A DNA stretch of 34,001 nt from positions 1 to 34,001 of the forward strand of contig JAKBES010000009.1 in assembly GCA_021833665.1 (NCBI GenBank). The letters are read 5' to 3'. This DNA comes from Acidobacteriota bacterium (GTDB taxonomy: Bacteria > Acidobacteriota > UBA4820 > DSQY01). Below the pieces are notes generated by a model, which was not told the DNA's origin, did no database searches, and was given only the letters and a program-made list of their open reading frames with translations. Below are positions 9,248 through 16,471 of the stretch, piece after piece; the first letter of the stretch is position 1; every line of letters begins with the position of its first letter. The position numbers were made by a program, and so were the translations under genes.

Positions 9248-9923
9248 CCGCTAACCTCCACTCGGATCAGAACCAGTGCCAGCACTTGGTCGTCACGAAG
9301 AAGACCAGTCCTTTCCGTCTTGTACCCTCGATTAAGCCCCCGGGGCGGATCGCACCTCCTTTCGTTCTGGTCTTACGCGGCCCGCAGGAAAATCGGGGGG
9401 GATTCATGGGTGACATCCCTTCTCGTCCTCAGGGGCCGCTAAATTAATAACTATTAATTCAGAGTCCCCCGCGATCTTCCCTAGTGAGTATTGGGCTAGG
9501 GCTTCCGTCAATTCAATCCATTGCAAATAAAGACAAAAGGCGTGGGCGAAAAGACCCATTACGAGGTGTGAGCGGACCCCTGCCCTTTGGTTTCAAGCAA
9601 TTATGCGAATAATAACATAGTGCTCTATATGCACTTAGGTATCCTTACTTTTAGTTATTTTGGGTGATCTGAACACCTGCTCGGTCGAAGCTCCGATAGG
9701 CCAACAGCTTGATTGTAAAGGTTATATTCAACCGTAAAGGGCTGGCAAGTGGACCCATTCTAAGTGACGAGATGGACCTGCATACCCGCTAGATCCAACT
9801 TGGTTATGCATGAGGCTCTCCCCATTTCCGTGGTATAGTGCGCCCTTTCCGGGCCCCTGTGGCCCAGATGGGTACCTGGGAACCCCGTCGGAGCGGATTG
9901 CTTTAAGCGGCTGGAGTCGCGCC
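9248..9923. other. AT-rich intergenic control region between aprB and the transposase
   Basis: About 675 bases without a convincing gene. The segment 9430-9760 is far more AT-rich than its surroundings and should contain the aprBA promoter. It holds the 18-bp palindrome at 9442-9459. No -35/-10 pair close to consensus was found on the minus strand; TTGACG at about 9507-9512 is the best -35 candidate. No terminal inverted repeats of an insertion sequence were found here. Confidence 0.6.
9442..9459. promoter_or_regulatory. Perfect palindrome upstream of aprBA, candidate operator
   Basis: AATTAATA-AC-TATTAATT is a perfect inverted repeat of two 8-base arms with a 2-base spacer. It lies 195 bases upstream of the aprB start, in an AT-rich stretch of a GC-rich genome. 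It could bind a dimeric regulator or simply be chance in AT-rich DNA. It does not match the FNR/CRP or Rex consensus. Confidence 0.4.
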
Positions 9924-10901
9924 ATGGCCAAGGCTTTTGAGGAGCTTTTCCCTTCTGAGGAAACCTGCCACGAGCACCTGTTCCGCCTGCGGTGGCCGGA
10001 AGGGTTTCGCTGTCCCCGCTGCCAGGGCCAGAAGGCATGGCAGGTCCACGGTGACCTCTACCGGTGCCAGCAGTGCGATCATCAGGCCTCCGTGACCGCG
10101 GGAACCATCTTCCACGGCAGCAGGCACCCCCTACTCATGTGGTTCCGGGCCATGTGGTACGTGACGAACCAGCGGTTCGGGGTGAGCGCCCTCGGGCTCA
10201 TGAAAGAGCTGGACCTGGGAAGCTACCACACGGCCTGGGCGTGGATGCAGAAGCTGCGGACCGCCATGGTCCGCCCAGGCCGGGACCGCCTGGCTGGGAC
10301 CATCGAGGTGGGCCTCACTTACCTTGGGGCCCACAAGCCAGGCAAGCGGGGACGGGGGGCGAGCGGCAAGGTCCTGGTGGTCGTCGTGGTTCAGGACCTG
10401 GGGAATCGCATCGGTCGGATCCGCCTCCGGAGGATCCGCAACGCTTCGGCCGATAGTCTGGCCACGGTCATCTGCGAAGAGGTGGAACCGGGCAGCCGCG
10501 TGTTTACGGACGGCTGGAGGGCTTTCGGCGGATTGGCCGAGCTGGGATACAGGCACGTCGTCGTCCCCAAGGAGGGCGGACCGGGGGAAACGGCCCTCCC
10601 CCTCGTGAACCGGGTCGCCCACCTCATCGACCAGTGGCTGTTGAAATCTCACCAGGTGGCCGTCCGGCCGTCGTACCTGGACTATTACCTGGACGAGTTC
10701 ACGTTCCGCTTCAACCGGAGAACGTGGCGCTCTCGCGAATGGCTGTTCTTCGCCCTGATCCAACAGGCCGTGGCCGTTGCCCCTCTGCCCGCCAGCATGA
10801 TGAACACGCCCAGGCCCCTGGCTCCCCCTCCGGACAAGGGCGCGGGACCGCCGAAACCGCCGCGGGCCCTCACGCCCGCGGCCGGAAAGGCGGTTTCCTA
10901 G
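9924..10901 (+). CDS. IS1595-family (ISXO2-like) transposase, probably catalytically dead
   Basis: The 325-residue protein has the IS1595 layout: an N-terminal zinc ribbon (C30, C33, C48, C51), a helix-turn-helix-like middle part and a DDE domain. The second catalytic Asp is D196 in VFTDGWRAF, and the C-terminal YLDEFTFRFNRR block is the family signature. At the first catalytic position, where the family has EVDETYxGG, this protein reads EVGLTYLGA, so the Asp and the next Glu are replaced by Gly130 and Leu131. The reading frame is otherwise intact. The family-like start is ATG 9924; an upstream in-frame start at 9810 would add 38 residues that look unrelated. I found no matching terminal inverted repeats or target duplication. 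It is either a decaying or an immobile insertion sequence. Confidence 0.85.
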   Translation: MAKAFEELFPSEETCHEHLFRLRWPEGFRCPRCQGQKAWQVHGDLYRCQQCDHQASVTAGTIFHGSRHPLLMWFRAMWYVTNQRFGVSALGLMKELDLGSYHTAWAWMQKLRTAMVRPGRDRLAGTIEVGLTYLGAHKPGKRGRGASGKVLVVVVVQDLGNRIGRIRLRRIRNASADSLATVICEEVEPGSRVFTDGWRAFGGLAELGYRHVVVPKEGGPGETALPLVNRVAHLIDQWLLKSHQVAVRPSYLDYYLDEFTFRFNRRTWRSREWLFFALIQQAVAVAPLPASMMNTPRPLAPPPDKGAGPPKPPRALTPAAGKAVS

Positions 10902-11137
10902 CGAACACCCCGGGCTGCTGCTGTAGAGATCTTCTTCTCCGGCTTGGGATGCAGGGCTGGGCTCGCCGCCCCTCAGCTGTGGTACTCATACAGGGTGTAT
11001 CAACCCACCTGCGTCTCCCTCTCTCTTGACAACATTGCAGGACCCCAAAGGCGGCCCTAAAGTCACCTCAACGAAGGAGGGACGCGACAGAGGTCGTTCA
11101 GTGGTGGTACGGCAGGCAATTTTGGGGGGGAGGAGAT

Positions 11138-11692
11138 ATGCGCAGACCGAGGCTGAGGGCGGCTGTAAAGTTCTTTTTCTGGGCCGCGGCGACGTTGGTG
11201 GTATTCACTTACGCCATCCACTTTTACCGGTCCGGAAAGATGGTGCACTGGTATTACTACAAGGCCAAGGCCGACGGGTTCGCCGTCAACACCAAGACAT
11301 TCGCGGACGCCTCGCCGGAGAAACCCGCCTCGCTCGCGGTGGGCGACTTCAAAATCCTGGACGGGCTCAAAGCCACGCCCGTCAAAGCGGGCGACATACT
11401 GCCCGCGGAGGCCACGGGGGTCATCGACCTCCGAACCGTGGAGGACGGGAAGCGCGTTCGGCTCAGGGGCGACCGCCTCGACATTCTCGTCCCCTGGCAA
11501 TTCAAGGAGGCCAAGGGCTTCAAATACAAGGATTCGTTCACGCACAAAAACATCAAGACGAACCCCGTCTCGGGGGTCTGGAACCTCGTGATGGTGGGCC
11601 TTATCGGCCTGTGCCTGGGCTACCTCGCGGAGGGCTTCACGGACTTCATCGGCCTGAAATTCAAGAAGATCGACCATACGGTCGGCCACTAA
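11138..11692 (+). CDS. Two-TM membrane protein with extracytoplasmic domain, TauE-associated
   Basis: A 184-residue protein with a hydrophobic segment at about 9-27 and another at about 150-166, enclosing a mostly polar, beta-rich domain that should face the periplasm. I do not recognise the family. The start ATG has a strong GGGGAGGAGAT site. It ends 11 bases before the TauE/SafE permease, so it is very likely its partner. Together with the permease and the two small membrane proteins that follow it could form one transport complex; that is inference. The 236 bases between the transposase and this gene show no clear promoter. Confidence 0.75.
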   Translation: MRRPRLRAAVKFFFWAAATLVVFTYAIHFYRSGKMVHWYYYKAKADGFAVNTKTFADASPEKPASLAVGDFKILDGLKATPVKAGDILPAEATGVIDLRTVEDGKRVRLRGDRLDILVPWQFKEAKGFKYKDSFTHKNIKTNPVSGVWNLVMVGLIGLCLGYLAEGFTDFIGLKFKKIDHTVGH

Positions 11693-11703
11693 GGGGGGGC
11701 TAC

Positions 11704-12780
11704 ATGTTCGACTTTCTCATCGCTGGCATCCAAGCCCCGGCCTTCCTGCTCATCTTCACGGGCTTCACGGTGGGCGTCGTGGGCGGGTTCATCGGCGTGG
11801 GCGGCGGCTATATGGTGACTCCCGCCCTCATCGTATTCGGGTTCCCGGGTTACATGGCCTCGGGCATCGACATGACGCACATCGCGGGGAAGGGCATCGT
11901 CTCCACGGTGAGGCACAAGCAGCTCGGAAACATTGACTGGGTCCTGGCCCTGAGCATGGTGGCCGGAACCATGTTCGGCGTGGAGGAGGGGATCCGCCTC
12001 TTGGGCTACTTTAAGCACCGGGGGCTCTCCACCGTGGCCCTCCTCTCCGCGTCAGTCCTTCTCATGTTCACCCTGTTTCTCTACACCCTCTACGAGACCC
12101 TGAAGTCGCACCGGCGCATGGAGCAAATGGCTCGTGACGGCCAGAGCATCGCCCGGGAGGTCATGACCTCCAAGCTGCCCCAAATCTTCCAGGGGTTCGC
12201 CCTCGCGCCCATCGTCCGGTGCCGGACGGCCCGCGTCGTGGTGTCCATGTGGGTCATCGTCCTGGTCGGAGTCATCACGGGCGTCCTCGCGGGATTCCTG
12301 GGCGTGGGCGGCGGCTTCATCCGCGTCCCGGCCCTCGTGTACATCGTGGGTGCGTCCACCCACATCGCCGTGGGCACCGATCTGGTGGAGATCGTCTTCT
12401 CGGGAGCCTACGGTTGTCTCCGCCACTCCATCGAGGGCAATGTGGACTTCATCGCCGTGATGTTCATGATCTGCGGCGCCATGTTCGGAGCACAGGTGGG
12501 ATCTATCGCTACGGCCTTCGTCCGGGGACCGGCCATCCGGTACATGCTTTCCTTCTCGCTGGCGCTGGCCACGCTGGGCGCCGGTCTCCCGCTGGCGAAC
12601 CTTCTTTTGGGGGGTAAATTCAAAATTCTCGTGGCCCTGTCGGTGATCATCACCCTGGGCCAGATGTTCTTCCTGTGCCTGTTTATTTTCTCCTTGGTTT
12701 ACTTCGCCTACCGCAACCGGCGGAACGAGTGGGTGCCCGAATGGGTGGCGCCGCTCCTGGTTCAGAACGTCACCGAGTGA
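11704..12780 (+). CDS. TauE/SafE-family anion permease
   Basis: A polytopic membrane protein of 358 residues with the two homologous halves of the TauE/SafE family. Each half carries the Gly-rich motif: GGFIGVGGGYMVTPAL (about 27-41) and AGFLGVGGGFIRVPAL (about 196-211). The long loop between the halves (about 132-172) is cytoplasmic and charged. Family members export sulfite or sulfoacetate or take up anions; beside apr/dsr genes, sulfite or another sulfur oxyanion is the natural guess. I chose the ATG at 11704 because the frame upstream overlaps the preceding gene and shows no family similarity. The last residues are followed by GGGAGGA, the ribosome site of the next small gene. Confidence 0.9.
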   Translation: MFDFLIAGIQAPAFLLIFTGFTVGVVGGFIGVGGGYMVTPALIVFGFPGYMASGIDMTHIAGKGIVSTVRHKQLGNIDWVLALSMVAGTMFGVEEGIRLLGYFKHRGLSTVALLSASVLLMFTLFLYTLYETLKSHRRMEQMARDGQSIAREVMTSKLPQIFQGFALAPIVRCRTARVVVSMWVIVLVGVITGVLAGFLGVGGGFIRVPALVYIVGASTHIAVGTDLVEIVFSGAYGCLRHSIEGNVDFIAVMFMICGAMFGAQVGSIATAFVRGPAIRYMLSFSLALATLGAGLPLANLLLGGKFKILVALSVIITLGQMFFLCLFIFSLVYFAYRNRRNEWVPEWVAPLLVQNVTE

Positions 12781-12792
12781 GGGAGGACTGCC

Positions 12793-12900
12793 ATGAAAAA
12801 AGTGCTGGACAACATGTGGTCCTTCGTCTTCATCCTGCTCGCGATCTCCATGGGACTGTCCACCTTGGTGTTTTTCCTGTACATGCGCACGCTGGTGTAG
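12793..12900 (+). CDS. 35-residue single-TM microprotein
   Basis: A short frame with one hydrophobic helix (about residues 9-30, FVFILLAISMGLSTLVFFLY) and a basic N-terminus (MKKVLDNMW). It has a good ribosome site (GGGAGGA, 5 bases before ATG) and lies 12 bases after the TauE/SafE stop. The next gene starts 9 bases after its stop with its own AGGAGG. The tight spacing and signals on both sides support a real gene. It could be a small accessory subunit of the permease. Confidence 0.7.
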   Translation: MKKVLDNMWSFVFILLAISMGLSTLVFFLYMRTLV

Positions 12901-12909
12901 GAGGAGGCC

Positions 12910-13113
12910 GTGAAGAAACTATTCCAGGTATTCGCCAACCTGCTGCTCTACGGCTTTCTCGTGTTTTACGCCGTGGAATCGACGTTTTTAAAGCCGGACC
13001 CGTGGTTCGCCTTCGTCGTCTGGTTCCTCTTGTCCGTCGCGCTCCTCATTACGGTCACCCCAGGCCTCCACGCCCGCGGGATATCCCCGGGCGAATATCC
13101 TTATGAGGATTGA
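12910..13113 (+). CDS. 67-residue two-TM small membrane protein (GTG start)
   Basis: A 67-residue protein beginning with GTG behind GGAGGAGG, with two hydrophobic segments (about 7-20 and 32-48) and a short polar tail. I do not recognise the family. Its stop codon overlaps the start of the next gene (ATG at 13103), so translation is likely coupled. It lies in the TauE/SafE operon, and membrane topology suggests association with the permease or the 184-residue protein. Confidence 0.75.
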   Translation: MKKLFQVFANLLLYGFLVFYAVESTFLKPDPWFAFVVWFLLSVALLITVTPGLHARGISPGEYPYED

Positions 13114-13774
13114 GCTTCCGGAGACTCAGCCGGAGGTCGAAGCCCTGAGGGACAAGCTGGCGAGCCTTGCGCGCCGGTTCGAGCTGGGCGATGTGACGCC
13201 CAAGCGTTACGCCCGAGGCAGGCAAGATCTCCTGGCCTGCCTCGGGCGAGCCAAGATCGCCACGGTGAGGGAAGCCGGGGAGACGATCCTCGCGGAACAC
13301 CATTGGGTGGAGGGACACGCGCGGATTCCGGACTCCGTCTTGCGGGAGACCGCCCAGGTGGCGGGAAGCCTGTACGCCACGGACCGCCGCCTCTTCCGCT
13401 GGCGGTTCCAGGATCAGAGCGCCCCCGGCGCGGCCCTGGTGGACGGCGTGGAGGAAACCTTCGAAGACCGATGGTACAAAGATGTGGCATCCTTGAACAC
13501 CCGGCGGCTCTACCGCTGGGGCGAAGCCCTGGCGGGGGCCGGCATCGGGGCGGCAGCCCTCCTGCTGGGCCGCCACCTCGGCCTGACGGGCTACGTTCTC
13601 GCCGGAGTGGGCCTCTTCGGCATCCTGCACGCCCTCCTCATGCCCACCCGCTGGATCGCCGTGACGAGCCGAAGGGAGGGTGAGGAGCCTTGGGCCGTTT
13701 ACGCCGCCCGGACAAAAAGCGGGCGCGCCCTTCTGGAGGAGGTTGAGCGCAGAACCCGTTCCGAGCGAGGATGA
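13103..13774 (+). CDS. Uncharacterised 223-residue protein with a C-terminal membrane hairpin
   Basis: The first 130 residues are charged and soluble. They include TDRRLFRWRF, a pattern reminiscent of small PH-like domains, but I cannot assign it. Two hydrophobic segments follow at about 141-159 and 163-183, then a charged tail. It overlaps the preceding small membrane gene by 11 bases. The downstream receiver gene starts 13 bases after its stop. It may link the permease group to the receiver, but no function can be given. Confidence 0.75.
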   Translation: MRIELPETQPEVEALRDKLASLARRFELGDVTPKRYARGRQDLLACLGRAKIATVREAGETILAEHHWVEGHARIPDSVLRETAQVAGSLYATDRRLFRWRFQDQSAPGAALVDGVEETFEDRWYKDVASLNTRRLYRWGEALAGAGIGAAALLLGRHLGLTGYVLAGVGLFGILHALLMPTRWIAVTSRREGEEPWAVYAARTKSGRALLEEVERRTRSERG

Positions 13775-13787
13775 ACCCGGAGAGCCC

Positions 13788-14192
13788 ATGCAGAAGCGCC
13801 GATCGGTCTTGCTTGTGGATGACGAAGCCCTGTTCCTGGCCACCATGGCAAAGGTGCTGGGACGCCATGGCCTGGAGGTTCTCACGGCCCCCGGAGGCGG
13901 GGAAGCGCTGATTCTCATCGAGAGCGCGGATCCCGACGTGGTCGTGCTCGACGTGAAGATGCCGGGCCTGGACGGGCTGGCCACGCTGAAGGAAATCAAG
14001 CGGCTTCGTCCTCTTACCCCGGTCATCCTCCTGACGGGGCACGGCACCGTGGAGTCGGGGCAGGAGGCCTTGCGGCAGGGGGCCTTTGATATGCAGACCA
14101 AACCCGCCATCGTGGCTAAGCTCCTGGACCTCATCGAGGAGGCCATCCGGTCCAGAGGGCTCGCCGAAGAAGCCGCCCGGAGGGAGAGCTAG
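13788..14192 (+). CDS. Receiver-only response regulator (RR1)
   Basis: A 134-residue protein consisting of one CheY-like receiver and a short charged tail. The acidic pair is D11-D12, the phospho-acceptor is D55 (VVVLDVKMPG), the switch Thr is in LLTGHGT and the conserved Lys in MQTKP. There is no output domain, so it must act by protein contact or in a phosphorelay. The start at 13788 is the first ATG in frame that gives a normal receiver N-terminus. It is the last gene of the TauE/SafE group; its N-terminal half closely resembles the receiver at 19081-19494. Confidence 0.9.
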   Translation: MQKRRSVLLVDDEALFLATMAKVLGRHGLEVLTAPGGGEALILIESADPDVVVLDVKMPGLDGLATLKEIKRLRPLTPVILLTGHGTVESGQEALRQGAFDMQTKPAIVAKLLDLIEEAIRSRGLAEEAARRES

Positions 14193-14388
14193 TGTGGCGT
14201 CTCAGAACAAACTTGAATAAGTTGGGCGGGCTGGAGACGCCACACTTCCCAAGGGGCTCCGCCCCTAGGGCGCCTGCCTGCGGCAGGCTGTTACCCCGAA
14301 AGAGCGGGGAAGTGCCTTCCCCGCACCCCTTCGTGTCCTGTCAGACCGTCCAGATTGATTCAGCGAACCGCTGTTACAGGACACCAGG
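14193..14388. other. Hairpin-rich spacer between RR1 and the histidine kinase
   Basis: Five perfect inverted repeats lie in 196 bases. They are GTGTGGCGTCTC/GAGACGCCACAC (14192-14203 with 14234-14245, enclosing AACTT/AAGTT), AGGGGC/GCCCCT (14252-14266), GCCTGCC/GGCAGGC (14272-14288), GCGGGGAAG/CTTCCCCGC with a 3-base loop (14304-14324), and GTGTCCTGT/ACAGGACAC (14333-14341 with 14376-14384). The last ends 4 bases before the kinase ATG, whose ribosome site (CCAGG) is weak. Transcription termination plus translational control of the kinase is a fair guess. Confidence 0.6.
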
Positions 14389-16059
14389 ATGATCGCCGCC
14401 GCGAAGCGCCGGCGCGCCACCCTCTACCGGCGGCTCCTTGAGAGCATGCTCCTCATGTGCCTGGTTCCCCTTTTCCTCGTGGGGGGAGCAGCCTACGTGC
14501 AGTTCCAGCTCTATGCCAGCAGGATGGTTCTGGATCAGCAGGAGCGCCTGGTCCTGAACCACAGGGACTTCATCGAGTCCTATCTGCGCGGGCGGAGCGC
14601 CGAGCTGGCGGCCATCGCCAACCAGTACACGCTGGAACAGCTCAGGGACGGAGAGCTGGAGCGAGCTTTCGCCGTGATCCAGCAGGGGGCTGGGATCTAC
14701 ACCGACATCGGCATGATTGATGACCAGGGGAACCACCTCAGGTACGTGGGCCCATACAATCTTGAAGGCCGCAACTACAGCAGCGCCGAATGGTTCCAGA
14801 AGCTCAAGGCCCGGGACCTGGTCATCAGCGACCTCTTCACGGGTTACCGGGCGGTCCCCCACTTCATCATCGCGGTGAAACGCACCACGCCCACGGGGTA
14901 CTGGATCCTGCGCGCCAGCCTCAGCACGGACTACTTTAGCCAGCTCGTGGAGCGGATCCACGTGGGCAGTACGGGGGAGGCCTTCCTTCTGGACCGGCAC
15001 GGGCTCTACCAGACCAAGACGCTCTTCGACAGCGCCCCCCTCCAGCCCTCTCATTTCCCCTACCTTTCGCCTCACGAGGGGGTGCGCACGGTGGACCTGA
15101 ACTTCAGGGGCCGGACGTTCTTATGCTCGCACGTCTGGATCATGGGGGACCAATGGCTTCTTGTGTTTCGCCAGGAGCGGGCGGAGGCCTTCGCCCCGCT
15201 CCACCGCGCCCTCTGGACCTGGGCCCTCATCACCTTCGCCGCCCTGATCGTCGTCTCCCTGGCCACCTTCGCCATCGCCAGGAACCTCGTGGGCTTCGTG
15301 GCCCGGGCGGACGCCGAAAAAGAGAACCTTCACGCCCAGCTTCTGGCCAGCTCCAAGATGGCGGCCATCGGAGAGATGGCGGCGGGGGTCGCCCACGAGC
15401 TGAACAACCCTCTGGGCATCATCGAAACTCTCAGGACCTGGATCTTGGACCTGATGCCCGAGAAGGGCCCGGCCGAGGCGGATGTCCCCGAGGTCATCGA
15501 TTCGGCCCGCAAGATCGGGGACCAGGTGGAGCGTTGCCGGCGCATCACCCACGACCTCCTGAAGTTTTCCAGGAGGGTCGAATCGGAGCGCACCCTCACG
15601 GACATCAACGCCCTCCTCGCGGAGATGCTTCAGATGGTGGAGCACCGGGCCAAAGCGGATAACGTGGCGTTTCATCTGGAGGCCGGGGCTCTCCCATCCA
15701 TCGTCACCTCGCCGTCGAGGCTCCAGCAGATCATCTTGAACGTCCTGAACAACGCGGTGGACGCCATGGAAGGCAGGGGCGGCACGGTCACGGTGCGCAC
15801 GGGTATGAGGGGCGGCGCCGTGGAGATGGTCTTCAAGGACACGGGCTGCGGCATCCCGGAGGAAAACCTTCAGCGGATCTTCGAGCCCTTTTTCACGACC
15901 AAACCCGTGGGAAAGGGGACGGGGCTGGGTCTCGCCGTCTGCTACGGGCTCATCCAGCAGATGGGAGGTACACTTGAGGTTCAGAGCCGGGTCGGCGCCG
16001 GCACCACCTTTACGCTGACCCTGCCCGCCACATCCGCCGAGCCGGGTGAGGCTCACTGA
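14389..16059 (+). CDS. Membrane sensor histidine kinase with extracytoplasmic dCache-like domain
   Basis: A 556-residue kinase. TM1 lies at about 19-38, a periplasmic sensor of some 230 residues follows (with the dCache-type blocks YTDIGMIDDQGNHLRYVGPYNLEGRNYSS), then TM2 at about 275-297. The phospho-accepting H336 sits in GVAHELNNPLG. The ATP-binding domain has the N box (LNVLNNAVDAM), G1 (DTGCGIPEENL), F (IFEPFFTTK) and G2 (GKGTGLGLAV) boxes. No PAS or HAMP domain is evident. It is followed 7 bases later by a receiver-only regulator and then by PEP-synthase-like protein A, which makes these its likely partners. The signal sensed is unknown. The start is preceded by a poor ribosome site inside a hairpin end. 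Confidence 0.92.
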   Translation: MIAAAKRRRATLYRRLLESMLLMCLVPLFLVGGAAYVQFQLYASRMVLDQQERLVLNHRDFIESYLRGRSAELAAIANQYTLEQLRDGELERAFAVIQQGAGIYTDIGMIDDQGNHLRYVGPYNLEGRNYSSAEWFQKLKARDLVISDLFTGYRAVPHFIIAVKRTTPTGYWILRASLSTDYFSQLVERIHVGSTGEAFLLDRHGLYQTKTLFDSAPLQPSHFPYLSPHEGVRTVDLNFRGRTFLCSHVWIMGDQWLLVFRQERAEAFAPLHRALWTWALITFAALIVVSLATFAIARNLVGFVARADAEKENLHAQLLASSKMAAIGEMAAGVAHELNNPLGIIETLRTWILDLMPEKGPAEADVPEVIDSARKIGDQVERCRRITHDLLKFSRRVESERTLTDINALLAEMLQMVEHRAKADNVAFHLEAGALPSIVTSPSRLQQIILNVLNNAVDAMEGRGGTVTVRTGMRGGAVEMVFKDTGCGIPEENLQRIFEPFFTTKPVGKGTGLGLAVCYGLIQQMGGTLEVQSRVGAGTTFTLTLPATSAEPGEAH

Positions 16060-16066
16060 GGGCGCC

Positions 16067-16471
16067 ATGGCCGAGGCCAGGATCCTCATCGTAGACGACG
16101 AGAAGGAGTTCCGGGATACCCTGGTGAAGCTCCTGGGCCGGAGGGGCTACGACGTCTCAACGGCCCCGGACGGGGCACAAGCTCTCCGCGTCGTGCTGCG
16201 CGGAGGCATCGACGTGGCCCTGCTCGACCTCAAGATGCCCGGCCTGAGCGGCATAGATACCCTCAGGGAATTCAAGCGCATTTCCCCTGGACTCGAGGTC
16301 ATCATTCTCACGGGACACCTTCTCAAATCCACCGAGCAGGAGGGCATGACGCTGGGAGCCTTCGCCTACCTGACCAAACCCTGCACCGTCGCGGAGCTGG
16401 TGCAGACCATCGAGGCGGCCCGCGCGGCGCGGGCCGCGGGTGAGCCCTCCGGCGAGGAGGGCCGATCTTGA
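16067..16471 (+). CDS. Receiver-only response regulator (RR2)
   Basis: A 134-residue CheY-like protein with D10-D11, phospho-acceptor D54 (ALLDLKMPG), Thr in ILTGH and Lys in YLTKP. No output domain is present. The chosen ATG at 16067 gives the same length as RR1; an in-frame GTG at 16046 overlaps the kinase end. The gene ends by overlapping the start of PEP-synthase-like protein A by 4 bases, which suggests coupled translation and a direct functional link. The probable phosphodonor is the kinase immediately upstream. Confidence 0.92.
   Translation: MAEARILIVDDEKEFRDTLVKLLGRRGYDVSTAPDGAQALRVVLRGGIDVALLDLKMPGLSGIDTLREFKRISPGLEVIILTGHLLKSTEQEGMTLGAFAYLTKPCTVAELVQTIEAARAARAAGEPSGEEGRS

Noticed and set aside
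11026-11031. TTGACA as a -35 promoter element for the TauE operon
   Set aside because: No acceptable -10 hexamer occurs 16-18 bases downstream.
9650-11060. Terminal inverted repeats of the insertion sequence (GGGTGATCTGAACACC versus the reverse complement near 10995-11010)
   Set aside because: The match needs several gaps and mismatches and has no flanking target duplication.
11026-11703. A longer permease starting at TTG 11026, in frame with TauE/SafE
   Set aside because: The extra 226 residues overlap the well-supported 184-residue gene in another frame and look like shadow coding sequence.
14193-14388. A tRNA or known riboswitch in the spacer
   Set aside because: The stems do not form a cloverleaf, and no T-loop or known riboswitch core could be recognised.
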